NCBI RefSeq assembly: GCF_910594005.1
Contig: NC_057827.1
Coordinates: forward strand, 5,332,001 to 5,396,000
Direction: 5' to 3'
Source: Cervus elaphus
Taxonomy: Eukaryota; Chordata; Mammalia; Artiodactyla; Cervidae
Length of the DNA: 64,000 nucleotides
Both the position numbers and the translations under genes were made by a program. This document shows positions 1 to 10,885 of the stretch, piece by piece (position 1 is the stretch's first letter; each line of letters starts with the position of its first letter). The notes below the pieces were generated by a model. That model saw only the letters and a list, made by a program, of their open reading frames with translations, did not search any database and was not told where the DNA came from.

Positions 1-402
1 CTGAGTTTTCCAAATTTGTTGGCATATTGAGTGCATCACTTTAACAGCATCATCTTTCAGGATTTGAAATAGCTCAACTGGAATTCCATCAAATCCACTA
101 GCTTTGTTCATAGGGATGCTTTCTAAGGCCCACTTGACTTCACATTCCAGGATGTCTGGCTCTAGGTGAGTGATCACACCATTGTGATTATCTGGCTCAT
201 GAAGATTTTTTTGTACAGTTCTTCTGTGTATTCTTGCCACCTCTTCTTAATATCTTCTGCTTCTGTTAGGTCCATATCATTTCTGTCCTTTATCGAACCC
301 ATCTTTGCCTGAAATATTCCCTTGGTATCTTTAAGTTTCTTGAAGAGATCTCTAGTCTTTCCCATTCTGCTGTTTTCCTCTATTTCTTTGCATTGATCGC
401 TG
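1..402 (-). mobile_element. BovB (RTE) LINE, linker/RT start, antisense
   Basis: Minus-strand reading gives the BovB stretch between endonuclease and reverse transcriptase, including the string DLTEAEDIKKRWQEYTEELY. It is the left part of one copy that resumes at 577 after an L1 fragment and runs off the left edge of the window. Decayed and not intact. Confidence 0.93.
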
Positions 403-568
403 GAAGCAACCTAGATGCCCATCAGCAGATGAATGGATAAGGAAGCTGTGGTACATATACACCATGGAATATTACTCAGCCATTAAAAAGAATTCATTTG
501 AATCAGTCCTAATGAGATGGATGAAACTGGAGCCCATTATACATAGTGAAGTAAGCCAGAAAGATAAA
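403..568 (+). mobile_element. Short L1 fragment inserted in BovB
   Basis: This matches the end of L1 ORF2 (DEWIRKLWYIYTMEYYSAIKKN-like coding) up to about 'gccagaaagataaa', with no 3' UTR and no long poly(A). The octamer gatcgctg at 395-402 is repeated at 569-576, and BovB continues exactly across the site, so this is a true insertion. The element ends at an internal A-rich run rather than at the L1 3' end. Confidence 0.85.
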
Positions 569-576
569 GATCGCTG

Positions 577-1174
577 AGCAAGGTTTTCTTATCTCTCCTG
601 GTTATTCTTTGGAACTCTGCATTCAAATTGGAATATCTTTCCTTTTCTCCTTTGCTTTTTGCTTCTCTTCTTTTCACAGCTATTTGTAAGGCCTCCTCAG
701 ACAACCATTTTGCCTTTTTGCATTTCTTTTCCATGGGGATGGTATTGATCCCTGTCTCCAGTACAATGTCACGAACCTCCATCCATAGTTCATCAGGCTC
801 TCTGTCTATCAGATCTAGTCCCTTAAATCTATTTCTCACTTCTACTGTATAGTCATAAGGGATTTGATTTAGGTCATAACTGAATGGTCTATTGGTTTTC
901 CCTACTTTCTTCAGTTTAAGTCTGAATTTGGCAATAAGGAGTTCATGATCTGAGCCACAGTCAGTTCCTGGTCTTGTTTTTCCTGACTGTATAGAGTTTC
1001 TCCATCTCTGGCTGCAAAGAATGTAATCAATCTGATTTTGGTGTTGACCATCTGGTGATGTCCATGTGTAGAGTCTTCTCTTGTGTTGTTGGAAGAGGGT
1101 GTTTGCTATGACCAGTGCGTTCTCTTGGCAAAACTCTATTAGCCTTTGCCCTGCTTCATTCTGTACTCCAAGGC
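577..1174 (-). mobile_element. BovB LINE, endonuclease C-terminal part, antisense
   Basis: Continuation of the BovB at 1-402. The minus strand encodes the APE-type endonuclease end, with strings IDYILCSQRWRNSIQ and DCGSDHELL (the SDH active-site motif), followed by the linker. Reading is nearly open from about 1190 down to 580. The element is cut at about 1174 by the adjoining L1. Confidence 0.93.
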
Positions 1175-2808
1175 CATTACAACAGTAACTTGGCAAGCCA
1201 AAGCAATATTGAGAAAAAAGAATGGAACTGGAGGAATCAATCTGCCTGACTTCAGGCTCTATTACAAAGCCACAGCCATCAAGACAATGTGGTACTGGCA
1301 CAAAGACAGAAATATAGATCAATGGAACAAAATAGAAAGCCCAGAGATAAATCCACGAACCTATGGACAACTTATCTTTGACAAAGGAGGCAAGGGTATA
1401 CAATGGAAAAAAGACAACCTCTTTAACAAGTGGTGCTGGACAACCTGGTCAATCACTTGTAAAAGAATGAAACTAGAACACTTTCTAACACCATACACAA
1501 AAATAAACTCAAAATGGATTAAAGATCTAAATGTAAGACCAGAAACTATAAAACTCCTAGAGGAAAACATAGGCAAAACACTCTCTGACATAAATCACAG
1601 CAGGATCCTCTATGACCCACCTCCCAAAGTATTGGGAATGAAAGCAAAAATAAGCAAATGGGACCTAATGAAACGTAAAAGCTTTTGCACAACAAAGGAA
1701 ACTATAAGCAAGGTGAAAAGACAGTCTTCAGAATGGGAGAAAATAATAGCAAATGAAGCAACAGACAAAGGATTAATCTCAAAAATATACGAGCAACTCC
1801 TGCAGCTCAATTTCAGGAAAATAAATGACCCAATCAAAAAATGGGTCAAAGAACTAAACAGACATTTCTCCAAAGAAGACATACAGATGGCTAACAAACA
1901 CATGAAAAGATGCTCAACATCACTCATTATCAGAGAAATGCAAATCAAAACCACAATGAGGTTTACACACCAGTCAGGATGGCTGTTATCCAAAAGTCTA
2001 CAAGCAATAAATGCCGGAGAGGGTGTGGAGAAAAGGGAACCCTCTTACAGTGTTGGTGGGAGTGCAAACTAGTACAGCCGCTATAGAGAACAGTGTGGAG
2101 ATATCTTAAAAAACTGGAACTAGAACTGCCGTATGACCCAGCAATCCCACTTCTGGGCATACACACCGAGGAAACCAGATCTGAAAGAGACACGTGCACC
2201 CCAATGTTCATCGCAGCACTGTTTATAATAGCCAGGACATGGAAGCTACCTAGATGCCCATCAGCAGATGAATGGATAAGGAAGCTGTGGTACATATACA
2301 CCATGGAATATCACTCAGCCATTGAAAAGAATTCATTTGAATTAGTTCTAATGAGATGGATGAAACTGGAACCCATTATATAGAGTGAAGTGAGCCAGAA
2401 GTATAAACACCAATACAGTATACTAACACATATATACGGAATTTAGAAAGATGGTAACGATAACCCTATATGCAAAACAGAAAAAGAGACACAGATGTAC
2501 AGAACAGACTTTTGGACTCTGTGGGAGAAGGCGAGGGTGGGATGTTTTGAGAGAACAGCATCAAAACATGTATGTTATCAAGGGTGAAACAGATCACCAG
2601 CCCAGGTTGGATGCATGAGACAAGTGCTCGGGGCTGGTGCACTGGGAAGACCCAGAGGGATGGGGTGGGGAGGAAGGCAGGAGGGGGGATAGGGATGGGG
2701 AATACATGTAAATCCATGGCTGATTCATGTCAATGTATGGCAAAAGCCACTACAATATTGTAAAGTAATTGGCCTCCAACTAATAAAAATAAATGAAAAA
2801 AAAAAAAA
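1175..2808 (+). mobile_element. L1 (artiodactyl L1-BT type), 5'-truncated, with poly(A)
   Basis: ORF2 C-terminal coding is open to about 2072 (TAIKTMWYWHKDRNIDQWN), then continues in another frame from 2093 (YDPAIPLLGIHTEETRSE) to about 2380. The 3' UTR follows and ends in an A-run at about 2794-2808. ORF2 is frameshifted, so the copy is dead. No matching duplication is seen on the two sides, so the original right flank of the BovB target was probably lost. Confidence 0.93.
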
Positions 2809-2816
2809 GAATAACT

Positions 2817-3661
2817 CTGGTCAAACATTTGAGTTTTTTGAAAGAAACAGCCACTTGCCCTTTGTTGGTAGGAAGTCAACTGACAGTACAGTTTTTCACC
2901 TAGTCATGGTAACAGAAGTGGCTGACAACACTCACAGAATTCTCCCCCGTCCTCTCTTCTCAAGGAGCGATTCAGTGGGTTTGAGGTGTGTTGTGTCTTT
3001 CCATCTCTTAAACTTCTGGAAAACATGTTTTTGTGACCCTGGGAACTGGAGCCAGATGGGAAATGCAGTATTTATCCACTCTGAAACCTGAGTAGTTGCA
3101 GCCTTAAACCTGGCAGAAAGACACAGTAAATCGTTTTACTCTTCATTAAACCAACAGATTTGGTCAAGTATTTGAGTTTTCTGAAAGAAATGGCTGCTTA
3201 ACATTCCTTGTGTGAAGTCACTGATGGTACTGTTTCACCTACTTAGGGTAACAAGAGGTATGGCAGACAACACTAAAAAAAAAAAAAAGAAAGAAAAGAA
3301 AAGAAACTATCTTGTGATTTCTTTCCATATGAAATGATACTGTGTGTCCTTGGTGTGTACTTGAACTTCTCTGGAAATGTAGTGAAACATTTTTTATGTA
3401 CCTGGGAATTGGAGCATAGTGATAAAAGCAGTATTTCCCCCCTGGGAAAGCTGGATAGTTTCAGCCTCAAACCTGCCAGAAAAACACACTGGTGAATTTT
3501 TCTCTTCATTACACAGCCATGGCCAAGTATGTTCATTTTATCAAAGAAACAGGCTGCTTTCCAGTTCTTGCTGGGAAGTCACCTGACTGTAGAAATTCAC
3601 AAACTGAGGGTAACAATAGGTACTGCAGTCAACACTAATCATTCTCCCAATACCTCAAGAT
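2817..3661. repeat. Three diverged tandem units of ~350 bp
   Basis: The phrase tggtcaa..tttgagtttt..gaaagaaa recurs at about 2819, 3162 and 3521, each time followed by 'gaagtca(a/c)(c)tga(c/t)', 'ggtaaca' and '(a/t)c(a/t)gacaacact'. Later unit features (ctgggaa(c/t)tggag, gcagtattt, cagaaa(g/a)acaca, tcttcatta) appear in units 1 and 2 only, because unit 3 is cut at about 3661 by BovB. Spacings are 343 and 359 bp. Unit 2 carries an A-rich run at about 3276-3304. I do not recognise the family. Confidence 0.8.
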
Positions 3662-3978
3662 TGTGGGGAGAGACATCAATAACCTCAAATACGCAGATGA
3701 TACAGCCCTTATGGCAGAAAATGAAGAGGAATTAAAGAGCCTTTTGATGACAGTAAAAGAGGAAAGTGAAAAAGTTTTCTTAAATCTCAACATTCAAAAA
3801 GCGAAGATCCTGACATTCGGTCCCATAATTTCCTGGCAAATAGATGGGGAAATCATGGAAACAGTGACAGATGTTTTTTTTTTTTTTTTTTCCCCCTTTG
3901 GGCTCCAAAATCACTGCAGACAGTGACTGCAATCTTGAAATTAAAAGACATTTGCTCTTCGAAGAAAAGCAGTAACAA
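3662..3978 (+). mobile_element. BovB RT segment, sense
   Basis: Plus-strand BovB RT including the catalytic YADD (KYADDTALMAE) near 3690 and running to the point 'gaagaaaagc' at about 3961-3970. A T-run at 3874-3890 interrupts it. It stops at about 3978, where the same element's 3' end begins in opposite orientation. Confidence 0.9.
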
Positions 3979-4475
3979 AGTTCAGTCAGCTCAGTCACTC
4001 AGCCACGTCCAACTCTTTGTGACCCAATGGACTGCAGCATGCCAGGCCTCGCTGTCCATCACCAACTAACAGAGTTTGTTCAAACCTATGCCCATTGAGT
4101 CGGTGATGCCACCCAACCATCTCATCCTCTGTCATTCCCTTCTTCTCCTGCCTTCCATCTTTCTCAACATCAGGGACTTTTCCAGTGAGTCAGTTCTTTG
4201 CATCACATGGCCAAAGTACTGGACACAGGACTTATTTCTTTTATGATTGACTGGTTTGATCTCCTTGCAGTCCAAGGGACTCTCAAAAGTCTTCTCCAAC
4301 ACCACAGTTCAAAAGCAAATTCTTTGGTGTTCAGATTTCTTTATGGTCCAACTCTCACATCCATACATGACTACTGGAAAAACCATAGCATTGACTAGAC
4401 AGACCTTTGTCAGCAAAGTAACGTCTCTGCTTTTTAGTATGCTGTCTAGGTTGGTTATGGCTTTTTTCTTATGAG
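3979..4475 (-). mobile_element. BovB 3' end, antisense
   Basis: Starts with the BovB terminal sequence in antisense (gttcagtcagctcagtcac) and runs backwards to the RT C-terminal point 'gaagaaaagctatgac', the same consensus position at which the sense part at 3662-3978 stops. Breakpoints agree within about 25 bp, suggesting one rearranged element. Confidence 0.9.
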
Positions 4476-4477
4476 GG

Positions 4478-4655
4478 CTAGTCCATTTATTCTAAGGGAT
4501 TCTTTCCCACAATAGTAGATATAATAGTTATCTCAGTTAAATTCACCCATTCCTATTCAGTTTAGTTCACTGATTCCTAAAATGTTCATCTCCACTCTTG
4601 CCATCTCCTGTTTGATCACTTCCTATTTACCTTGATTCATGGACCTTATATTCCT
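4478..4655 (-). mobile_element. BovB endonuclease fragment, antisense
   Basis: Minus strand matches the BovB endonuclease region (...NLTEITIISTIVGKNPLE-like, decayed). It lies directly beside the 3'-end fragment, so the intervening endonuclease/RT section is missing here. Confidence 0.75.
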
Positions 4656-4688
4656 GTTGATCTTTTACTTATTTTATTTCTCTTTTTA

Positions 4689-4786
4689 AAATTTCATATT
4701 CCGGCTGTCCCCTGGGCCGGGCGCGGGCGCGGGCGCGGGGCGCGGCCTCCAGAAAAAAAATATATAAAAAGTAAATTTCATATTCC
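4689..4786 (+). mobile_element. 70-bp GC-rich retro-insert with A-rich tail and TSD
   Basis: The 14-mer aaatttcatattcc occurs at 4689-4702 and 4773-4786. Between them (4703-4772) are about 50 bases of almost pure G/C with three gggcgc-type repeats, then an A8 run and an A/T-rich tail. The left site is tttttaaaattt, which fits the L1 endonuclease preference TT/AAAA. I read it as a short RNA fragment copied in by L1 machinery. The source RNA is unknown. Confidence 0.75.
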
Positions 4787-7159
4787 TTGCTCCCATTTCA
4801 TTTAGTTTATATTTTTCCAATCTCTCTGTCTCATTTTTTGTTGTTGTTTCTGAAGACTTTATTTATGAAATGTAGTGGAAAATCTTTTATATGTGTGTGT
4901 GTGCATGTGTGTGTTTGTGTATATGTAGTATGTACAATATATACTTTAGAAAACTTATGTATTTTTCCAAGCTAAAAACTTATTACATTTTAGTTCCACT
5001 TGTTTTACTGTGAATAGAATCCTAAATTTTTAATTTATATTTACTCAAACCTTTGATATACTTCTATTTACTCTGGCATCTAGTATTACTGCTGAAAGTC
5101 TAGAAAGTTTATTGTTTTAGTCATTTTAGTGATTTTTTAAACAAAATTTGAATGAGGCTTGAAACTTCTCCAATTCTGAGAATATAAAGAAATAGTGTGT
5201 TGTAAAACAAAAACAGGAAGCTAACGTGTGATAGAGTATTATTAACTAAGTACATATTTTGTTCAAGTTTCACAAAATTTTATGTGTGTCCATTATTTGT
5301 TTTCATAACTTATTCAAGATTCCACATTGTGTTTAGTTGCACTGAGCAGCTTCAACTGCATGCAATAAGCTCCAGTGAATTCTCTTTTCATTTTTATTCT
5401 GTTACAAATATTTTTTTTTAGTTTTCCTTGTAATGTTTTCTTAGCAGTAAGTCTTAATTTTGTCACTATTTTAGTACAACATCATTAATATTTATAATTA
5501 CAACTTGAGTTATTGATAAAACCTTAAATTATGTTCAGAATTCAATGTTTCATGGCAAATGTCCAATACCTTTGAGATAGGTCTGCATCCAAAACATTTA
5601 AGCAGAGTGAAAATCTTGGGGTTTGAGTAAGCAAAATTCTCTGGGAACTAAAATCAACTACTCAGTGACACCTTTCAGAGCTCAAAAGAGTTAAGGTATT
5701 AAACTAATTTATTTGTGGTTGATAAAAATCAAGATTACAAGAAAAAAAGAGCAAGTAGTTTTTGTACCACTCTTCAGTACTACTTGTGCCTGGAATATAT
5801 ACAGATTTGCAAAAAAATTCTCTAAAATTTAGATTTAATAGAAAGTGCAGGTGGGCAGTTTTGTTAGGTTGCACTTATTTCTAGTTCATGAAAGCTACAT
5901 GCCAACTCAGTTGGACACATATTTTCTCTAATGTAGTATATATTCCTCTATAGTAATTTATAAACTCTGTATAACTGTCAATACTGATGTGGTACAACTG
6001 TTAAAAATAAAGTAGGAATTTAATTTTCAAATACAAAGGGTTTTAAAAGTATCTTTGATATTAATTTATCATTTTATATTAATTTCTCATTTAAATGCTT
6101 TCTTCTCTGCACTCACTCTGGTTTTTTCAGCCTTTTAACTTTATTGAGTCTTTCAATGGCAAAGTCAAAGATCTCTCTTGGTAAATTTCACATTCCACTT
6201 GAAAATATGAGGGTTATTTTCAAATATCTTTTGATATTGATTTCTAATTCCACAGTTATAAGGGAACAGACTCTGTATGATTTCAAATCTTTTAGGCTAT
6301 GTAATTTTTGCTTCTTGTTTTATGTCCCTGATTGTTTCAGGCTTTCCTGGTTTATGATCTATGGGAACTTGAATATGATTTGTATCCTGGTTGTGTAAAA
6401 TATGTATAAATCTTAATTATGTTGAATTGGTTCATAGTTTTTTTTCAGGTTTATGAAAACCTTCTACTTTTCTGTCTATTCATTCTATTAATTTTTGAGA
6501 TCTTGATAATGAAACTCCAATTAAAAATCCTAACTTATCTACTTAAAAATAATTGTAATATACAGTGGAACTATATATAATTTTCTTCTTTATTTTCCAA
6601 GCCTCTTGTAAATGTGTTATCATACTTTCATAATAAAAAATAAATAAAAAAGAAGTGAGTCTGAGATGAAGATTCCCATGTTTTTGAATTTAATTTCTCA
6701 CCTGCTCCAAAGTAAGGAACACATAGGCTTTGTTTCCATCTTGCCAAGTTATGAGGTAGAAATACAAGGAGAAATTTGATTAAAAACTGCCAACAATCAA
6801 ATAGCAAAAAAAACAAAAAAAAAGGTGTTTAGTAGACACATAGCTTGAACCACAGAATTTGGCTAGAGTGTGTTGGAATATAAACATCTACCTTTAGTCC
6901 AAAACTAAATATTATCTCTCTTCTAAGGTATTTCAGACTCACAGAAACTACAGCTAAGTATCATAGACTTCTACAAATTTTTCATCTGCACCCCCACGCA
7001 AAATAGTTGAGAGATAGAGAAAATGGGGTTCTATAATGGGAAGCAGAGTTTTCTGGAAGATATATTTTTAAAGCCTAAATACGCTTTTGAAATTCCATTT
7101 GTCACTATATTTATGCAAACATAATGTTGTCCAGAATAAATATTATATATTTATAGTTG
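4787..7159. other. AT-rich DNA without a recognised gene
   Basis: No coding signal on either strand. It contains a (TG)n tract at about 4888-4922. The stretch 6440-6545 resembles antisense old L1 ORF2, low certainty. Everything else is AT-rich sequence I cannot assign. Confidence 0.6.
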
Positions 7160-7208
7160 TGATCATTACTGTTTTTGTTTGTTTGTTTGTTTTGATCATT
7201 ACTGTTTT
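7160..7208 (-). mobile_element. Tail-only insertion (TTTG)n with 16-bp TSD
   Basis: tgatcattactgtttt is present at 7160-7175 and 7193-7208, flanking 17 bases of pure tgtttgtttg repeat. On the minus strand this reads (AAAC)n, like the tail of a SINE or LINE with no body. Replication slippage is the alternative. Confidence 0.55.
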
Positions 7209-7599
7209 ATCCTTGTTGAGAGTTTAGTGAGTGTTTAGCTAAGCCATTGTGAAAAATTAATAGACACCTGCATTGAATAGAGCTTGGAGACCAGAAGAGG
7301 GAGCTCTCACACTCTGAAACAGTAGCAGAGCCCAGCAAGAGGAAAAAAAAAGATCCTTTTTCTTCGTGAGAGGGTTCCAGACAATGAGAAGCCATGGCCT
7401 CTTTGTTTACAACAGTCCTCCCAACTTCTGTTTCCCCTGGATAAAGGAATTATCCTTCCCTTGATACACAGGAATATGCAGGTGACTCTCCAAGGTTCTG
7501 GATCTCAAAATGCAATTCTCTGCTGTCATTAAATAATCCCATATTTGCTGGAGAAATATCTGCAGTCTATTCATCTTAGGCCAGTACACTCCACAGTTA

Positions 7600-9030
7600 T
7601 TGCTGCCTGGGGTTCATTTTGTTTGGCAAACTGACCTGCAGGGACCTTAGCTGACATTAGCCCCTCATGCACGCACATTCTCTACACAGCAGCCCAGATT
7701 CACAAATGAATGCAAGTTCCTAATATGACTCTTCCCAACAATCCTTGAGATCAACAGCCGCCCCCCCCCCCCACCACCGGCCTCCTAAAGTCTTCCATTT
7801 TTGGGACCCTTAGATAAGATAACCAAGGAGCTCACCAAATCCTAATTCTTTTGGTCAATTGTTTTGGATTGAATTGACAAATCTAGCCTTATCCCAGGAA
7901 CTTCAAAGCACCCCATCCATGCCCTTTATAAAGGCATGTGTCCCAGATCCTCTCTCTCTCTCTCTGCAATCATCTTGATGTCCCCTTTAGCCCTTCCAGG
8001 TATACTGTGACAAGTCTATAAGTGATTAACTTCTCTATTTCAATTTCTCTTGTGGTCTGTGGCTGAAATGCAATTCATCAGCCATCCAGCCCCTGCACCC
8101 CACTTAACAAATGTTAATTTAACAAAGTCATAGCAATTGGATTCAGAAGCAAGAAGGTGGGGTTGCCCCCTTATCCCTCCTGGGTGGGTAATACTGTCTG
8201 GGAGAGGCTCACCACTTGCTGGCATTTGTGATGCAGCCAACCACCCACAAAGATGCCTTCCATCCCATAGTGCAAAGTCTGAAGGGAACAACCAGAGCTT
8301 TCCCAAACCTCAGAGTAATGCTCACCAAAGCAGAGTTGAGGTGCTGTGGATATGTCTTTTACACATTAGTGTCCCACAGACAGAAAGCTCACCCAGTGGG
8401 TGTTAGACTTATGGTATAAACATTAGGAAACCTGGCCAAGATCTTCCTTAGTTAAAGACTGGGACAAACAGGTGAAAACTCCTGCCCAAGTGTGTACTAC
8501 CAGGTAAAGGTCCAGGCAGTGGCCTCAGGAAAAGGAGGAGGCTCACCTTCCTAATTACTGAATTTTCAGGACTCCTGGGCCTATTATAGTTGAGGCAACC
8601 TGACTCCAGAAAGCATGGACCCTCAGGAAGGAAGGTACAGTTGAGAGCTCTGATATCTCTGTCACTGAAAACATTGCTGCTATTGCACTTCCTCCCACAA
8701 CCCTGTGAGATATTGTGGACCACATCCAGCATATTATGGCAAAAGATGTAATGGTCCTACATAAGCAGCATGAACACCTATGCCTTCCTTGCCTAAAATA
8801 CCCAAGAAGCTGGCAAGCTCCTCACTAACTATAAAATACCCATAGACACAGCCTGAACACAGCCCTGGTGAACTAGTATGCCAAAGCACTGGTTCCCTGC
8901 TCTCAGAGTGTAGGGTCCAGTCCCAATGATCCTGCCATCATCACATGTGTGAGGGTAAACCCCATACCTTTGAGGTTGATTGGGACATCCTGGAGAGGAG
9001 AGCAGATACCTATGAGTGCAGCCTCATTAT
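7600..9030 (+). other. Possible old LTR/ERV debris
   Basis: A TATA-like box (cctttataaaggc at about 7922), a CT-repeat and a less AT-rich composition than the flanks suggest a decayed LTR followed by noncoding remnants. A C-run lies at 7758-7772. No open frame, primer-binding site or family match can be shown, so the call is weak. Confidence 0.25.
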
Positions 9031-9034
9031 GGAG

Positions 9035-9215
9035 GTTCCTTAAACCCTAAAAATATTACCACCCATATGACCCAGCAGTCCCCCTACTAGGCATATACCC
9101 TAAGAAAACCATAATTCAAAAAGACACATAAACACATGTTCATTGCAGCACTATTTACAATAGCCAGGACATAGAAATGAACTAAATGTCCATTCACAGA
9201 TGAATGGATAGAGAA
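9035..9215 (+). mobile_element. Old L1 ORF2 end fragment
   Basis: Reads as the L1 ORF2 C-terminus (YDPAVPLLGIYPKKT-like and FIAALFTIART-like coding) up to 'cagatgaatggata', then stops. Confidence 0.8.
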
Positions 9216-9477
9216 GATTTGGAACAGTAATAATTAATAACTTGGTACAGTAATTTCCAGTGATAACACATAAGGTCAAATCAGTGGAGGATTTGAAACT
9301 GAAAATCAACATTTCATGCATCTTGGGATTCAAAATATTTTAAAGATTTTCTATATCAGGAGGAATAAAATGGGACCAACCAGCTGTTGAGAGTGTTTAG
9401 TACATCTGCAACCTACTGTTCAACACCACAGAAATAAGACAACTAGTTGGGATTACCAAAGGCTTGAACATGCCTAA

Positions 9478-9715
9478 TATTTTTTATTGGAGTATAATTG
9501 CTTTGCAATGTTGTGTTAGATTCTGCTGAATTCAACAAAGTAAATCAACTATATGTGTATACAATATTCTCTCTCTTTTGAGCTCCCTCTCACACCCCCA
9601 TCCAACCTCTCTAGGTCATCTCAGAGCACCAAGCTGAGCTCCCTGTACTATACAGAAGCTTCCCCATAGCTATCTATTTTACACATGGTATTGTATATAT
9701 GCCCTCTCCCCAATG
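9478..9715 (-). mobile_element. L1 3' UTR, antisense, left part
   Basis: Antisense artiodactyl L1 3' UTR (ttttattggagtataattgc, then the 'catagctatctattttacac' stretch). It is interrupted after 'gtatatatg' by a BovB and resumes at about 10311 with 'gtatgtatgtcaatcc', so the octamer/nonamer around the break is a likely target-site duplication. Confidence 0.85.
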
Positions 9716-9729
9716 GCCTAGCAGGTAAG

Positions 9730-10305
9730 AATCCAAAATCACCACAGAGGGTGACTGTAGCCATGAAATTAAAAGATGCTTGCTCCTTGGAAGAAAAGCT
9801 CTGATGAACTTAGACACCATTTTAAAAGCAGACATTACATTGCAACAAAGGTTTGTCTAGTCAAAGCTATGATTTTTCCAGTAGTCATGCATAGATGTGA
9901 GAGTTGGACTATAAAGAAAGCTGAGCCCTGAAGAAGTGATGCTTTTGAACTGTGGTGTTGGGAAAGACTCTTGAGAGTACCTTGGACTGCAAGGAGATCA
10001 AGCCAGTCAATTCTAAAGAAAATCAGTCCTGGGTATTCATTATAAGGACTGATGCTGACGCTGAAACTCCAATACTTTGGCCACCTGATGTGAAGAACCG
10101 ACTCATTTGAAAAGACCCTGATGCTGGGAAAGATTGAAGGCAGGAGAAGGGGACCACAAAGGATTAGATGGTTAGATGGCATCACTGACTCGATGGACAT
10201 GAGTTTGAGCAAACTCCGGTAGTTGGTGAAGGACAGGGAAGCCTGGTGTGCTGCAGTCCCTGGGGTCACAAAGAGTTGGACACGACTGAGAGACTGAACT
10301 GAACT
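9730..10305 (+). mobile_element. BovB 3' part, sense, inserted in L1
   Basis: Starts in the RT C-terminal region (atccaaaatcacc) and runs to the terminal 'gactgagagactgaactgaactga'. The minus strand is open for 144 codons at 9835-10269, but this is the reverse of LINE sequence and not a gene. A 20-bp stretch before it (about 9710-9729) is unexplained. Confidence 0.92.
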
Positions 10306-10310
10306 GATGA

Positions 10311-10620
10311 ATGTATGTATGTCAATCCTAATCTCTCAATTTATCCTCTCCTTTCCCCCATAAGTCCACATGTCCATTCTCTACACCTGCACCTCTATTC
10401 CTGCCCTGCAAATAGGTTTATCTGTAAAATTTTTCTAGATTCTGCAAAATGCATAATATTTTGCATAATACATGATATTTATTTTTCTCTTCCTGATTTC
10501 CTTCACTCTGTATGACAGACCCTAGGTCCATCCTTGTCACTACAAATGACCCAATTTCGCTCCTTTTAAGGGCTGAATAATATTCCTGTGTGTGTGTATA
10601 CACACACACACATATATATA

Positions 10621-10665
<45 letters not shown>

Positions 10666-10885
10666 TACCATTTATTTTTTATCCATTCATCTGTCGGTAG
10701 ACATTTAACTTTTTTCCATGTGTTGGCTATTGTAAATAGTGCTGTAGTGAACATTTGGATGTATTTTTGAATTATGATTTTCTCAGGGTTTATGGCCAGT
10801 GGTGGGATTTCTGGGTCATCTACTGTTTTCCTACTGTAGTGGCTGTATCAATTTATACTGCCACCAAGAGCGAATAACTTTTTAA
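10311..10885 (-). mobile_element. L1 3' UTR and ORF2 end, antisense, right part
   Basis: Continues the L1 from 9478-9715 into the antisense ORF2 C-terminus. The usual 'aatattccattgtat' spot carries the large TG/TA expansion at 10587-10660. Ends at about 10885. Confidence 0.85.
10587..10660. repeat. Alternating TG/CA/TA tract with perfect palindromes
   Basis: 10587-10610 is a perfect 24-bp palindrome (TG arms into CA arms), overlapping a 26-bp palindrome at 10604-10629 centred on ATATATATAT, then a TA run. All steps alternate purine and pyrimidine, so Z-DNA or cruciform formation is possible. Grown inside an L1. Confidence 0.9.

Noticed and set aside
537..1403. 288-codon minus-strand open frame as a host gene
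   Set aside because: Its content is BovB endonuclease with an L1-derived start.
1146..2072. 308-codon plus-strand open frame as a host gene
   Set aside because: It is L1 ORF2 C-terminal sequence.
3662..4475. Twin-primed BovB inversion
   Set aside because: Twin priming leaves the 3' end at the outer edge, whereas here the BovB 3' end lies in the middle of the structure.
4703..4760. CpG island or promoter in the GC block
   Set aside because: Too short, and bounded by a target-site duplication with an A-rich tail, so an insertion explains it better.
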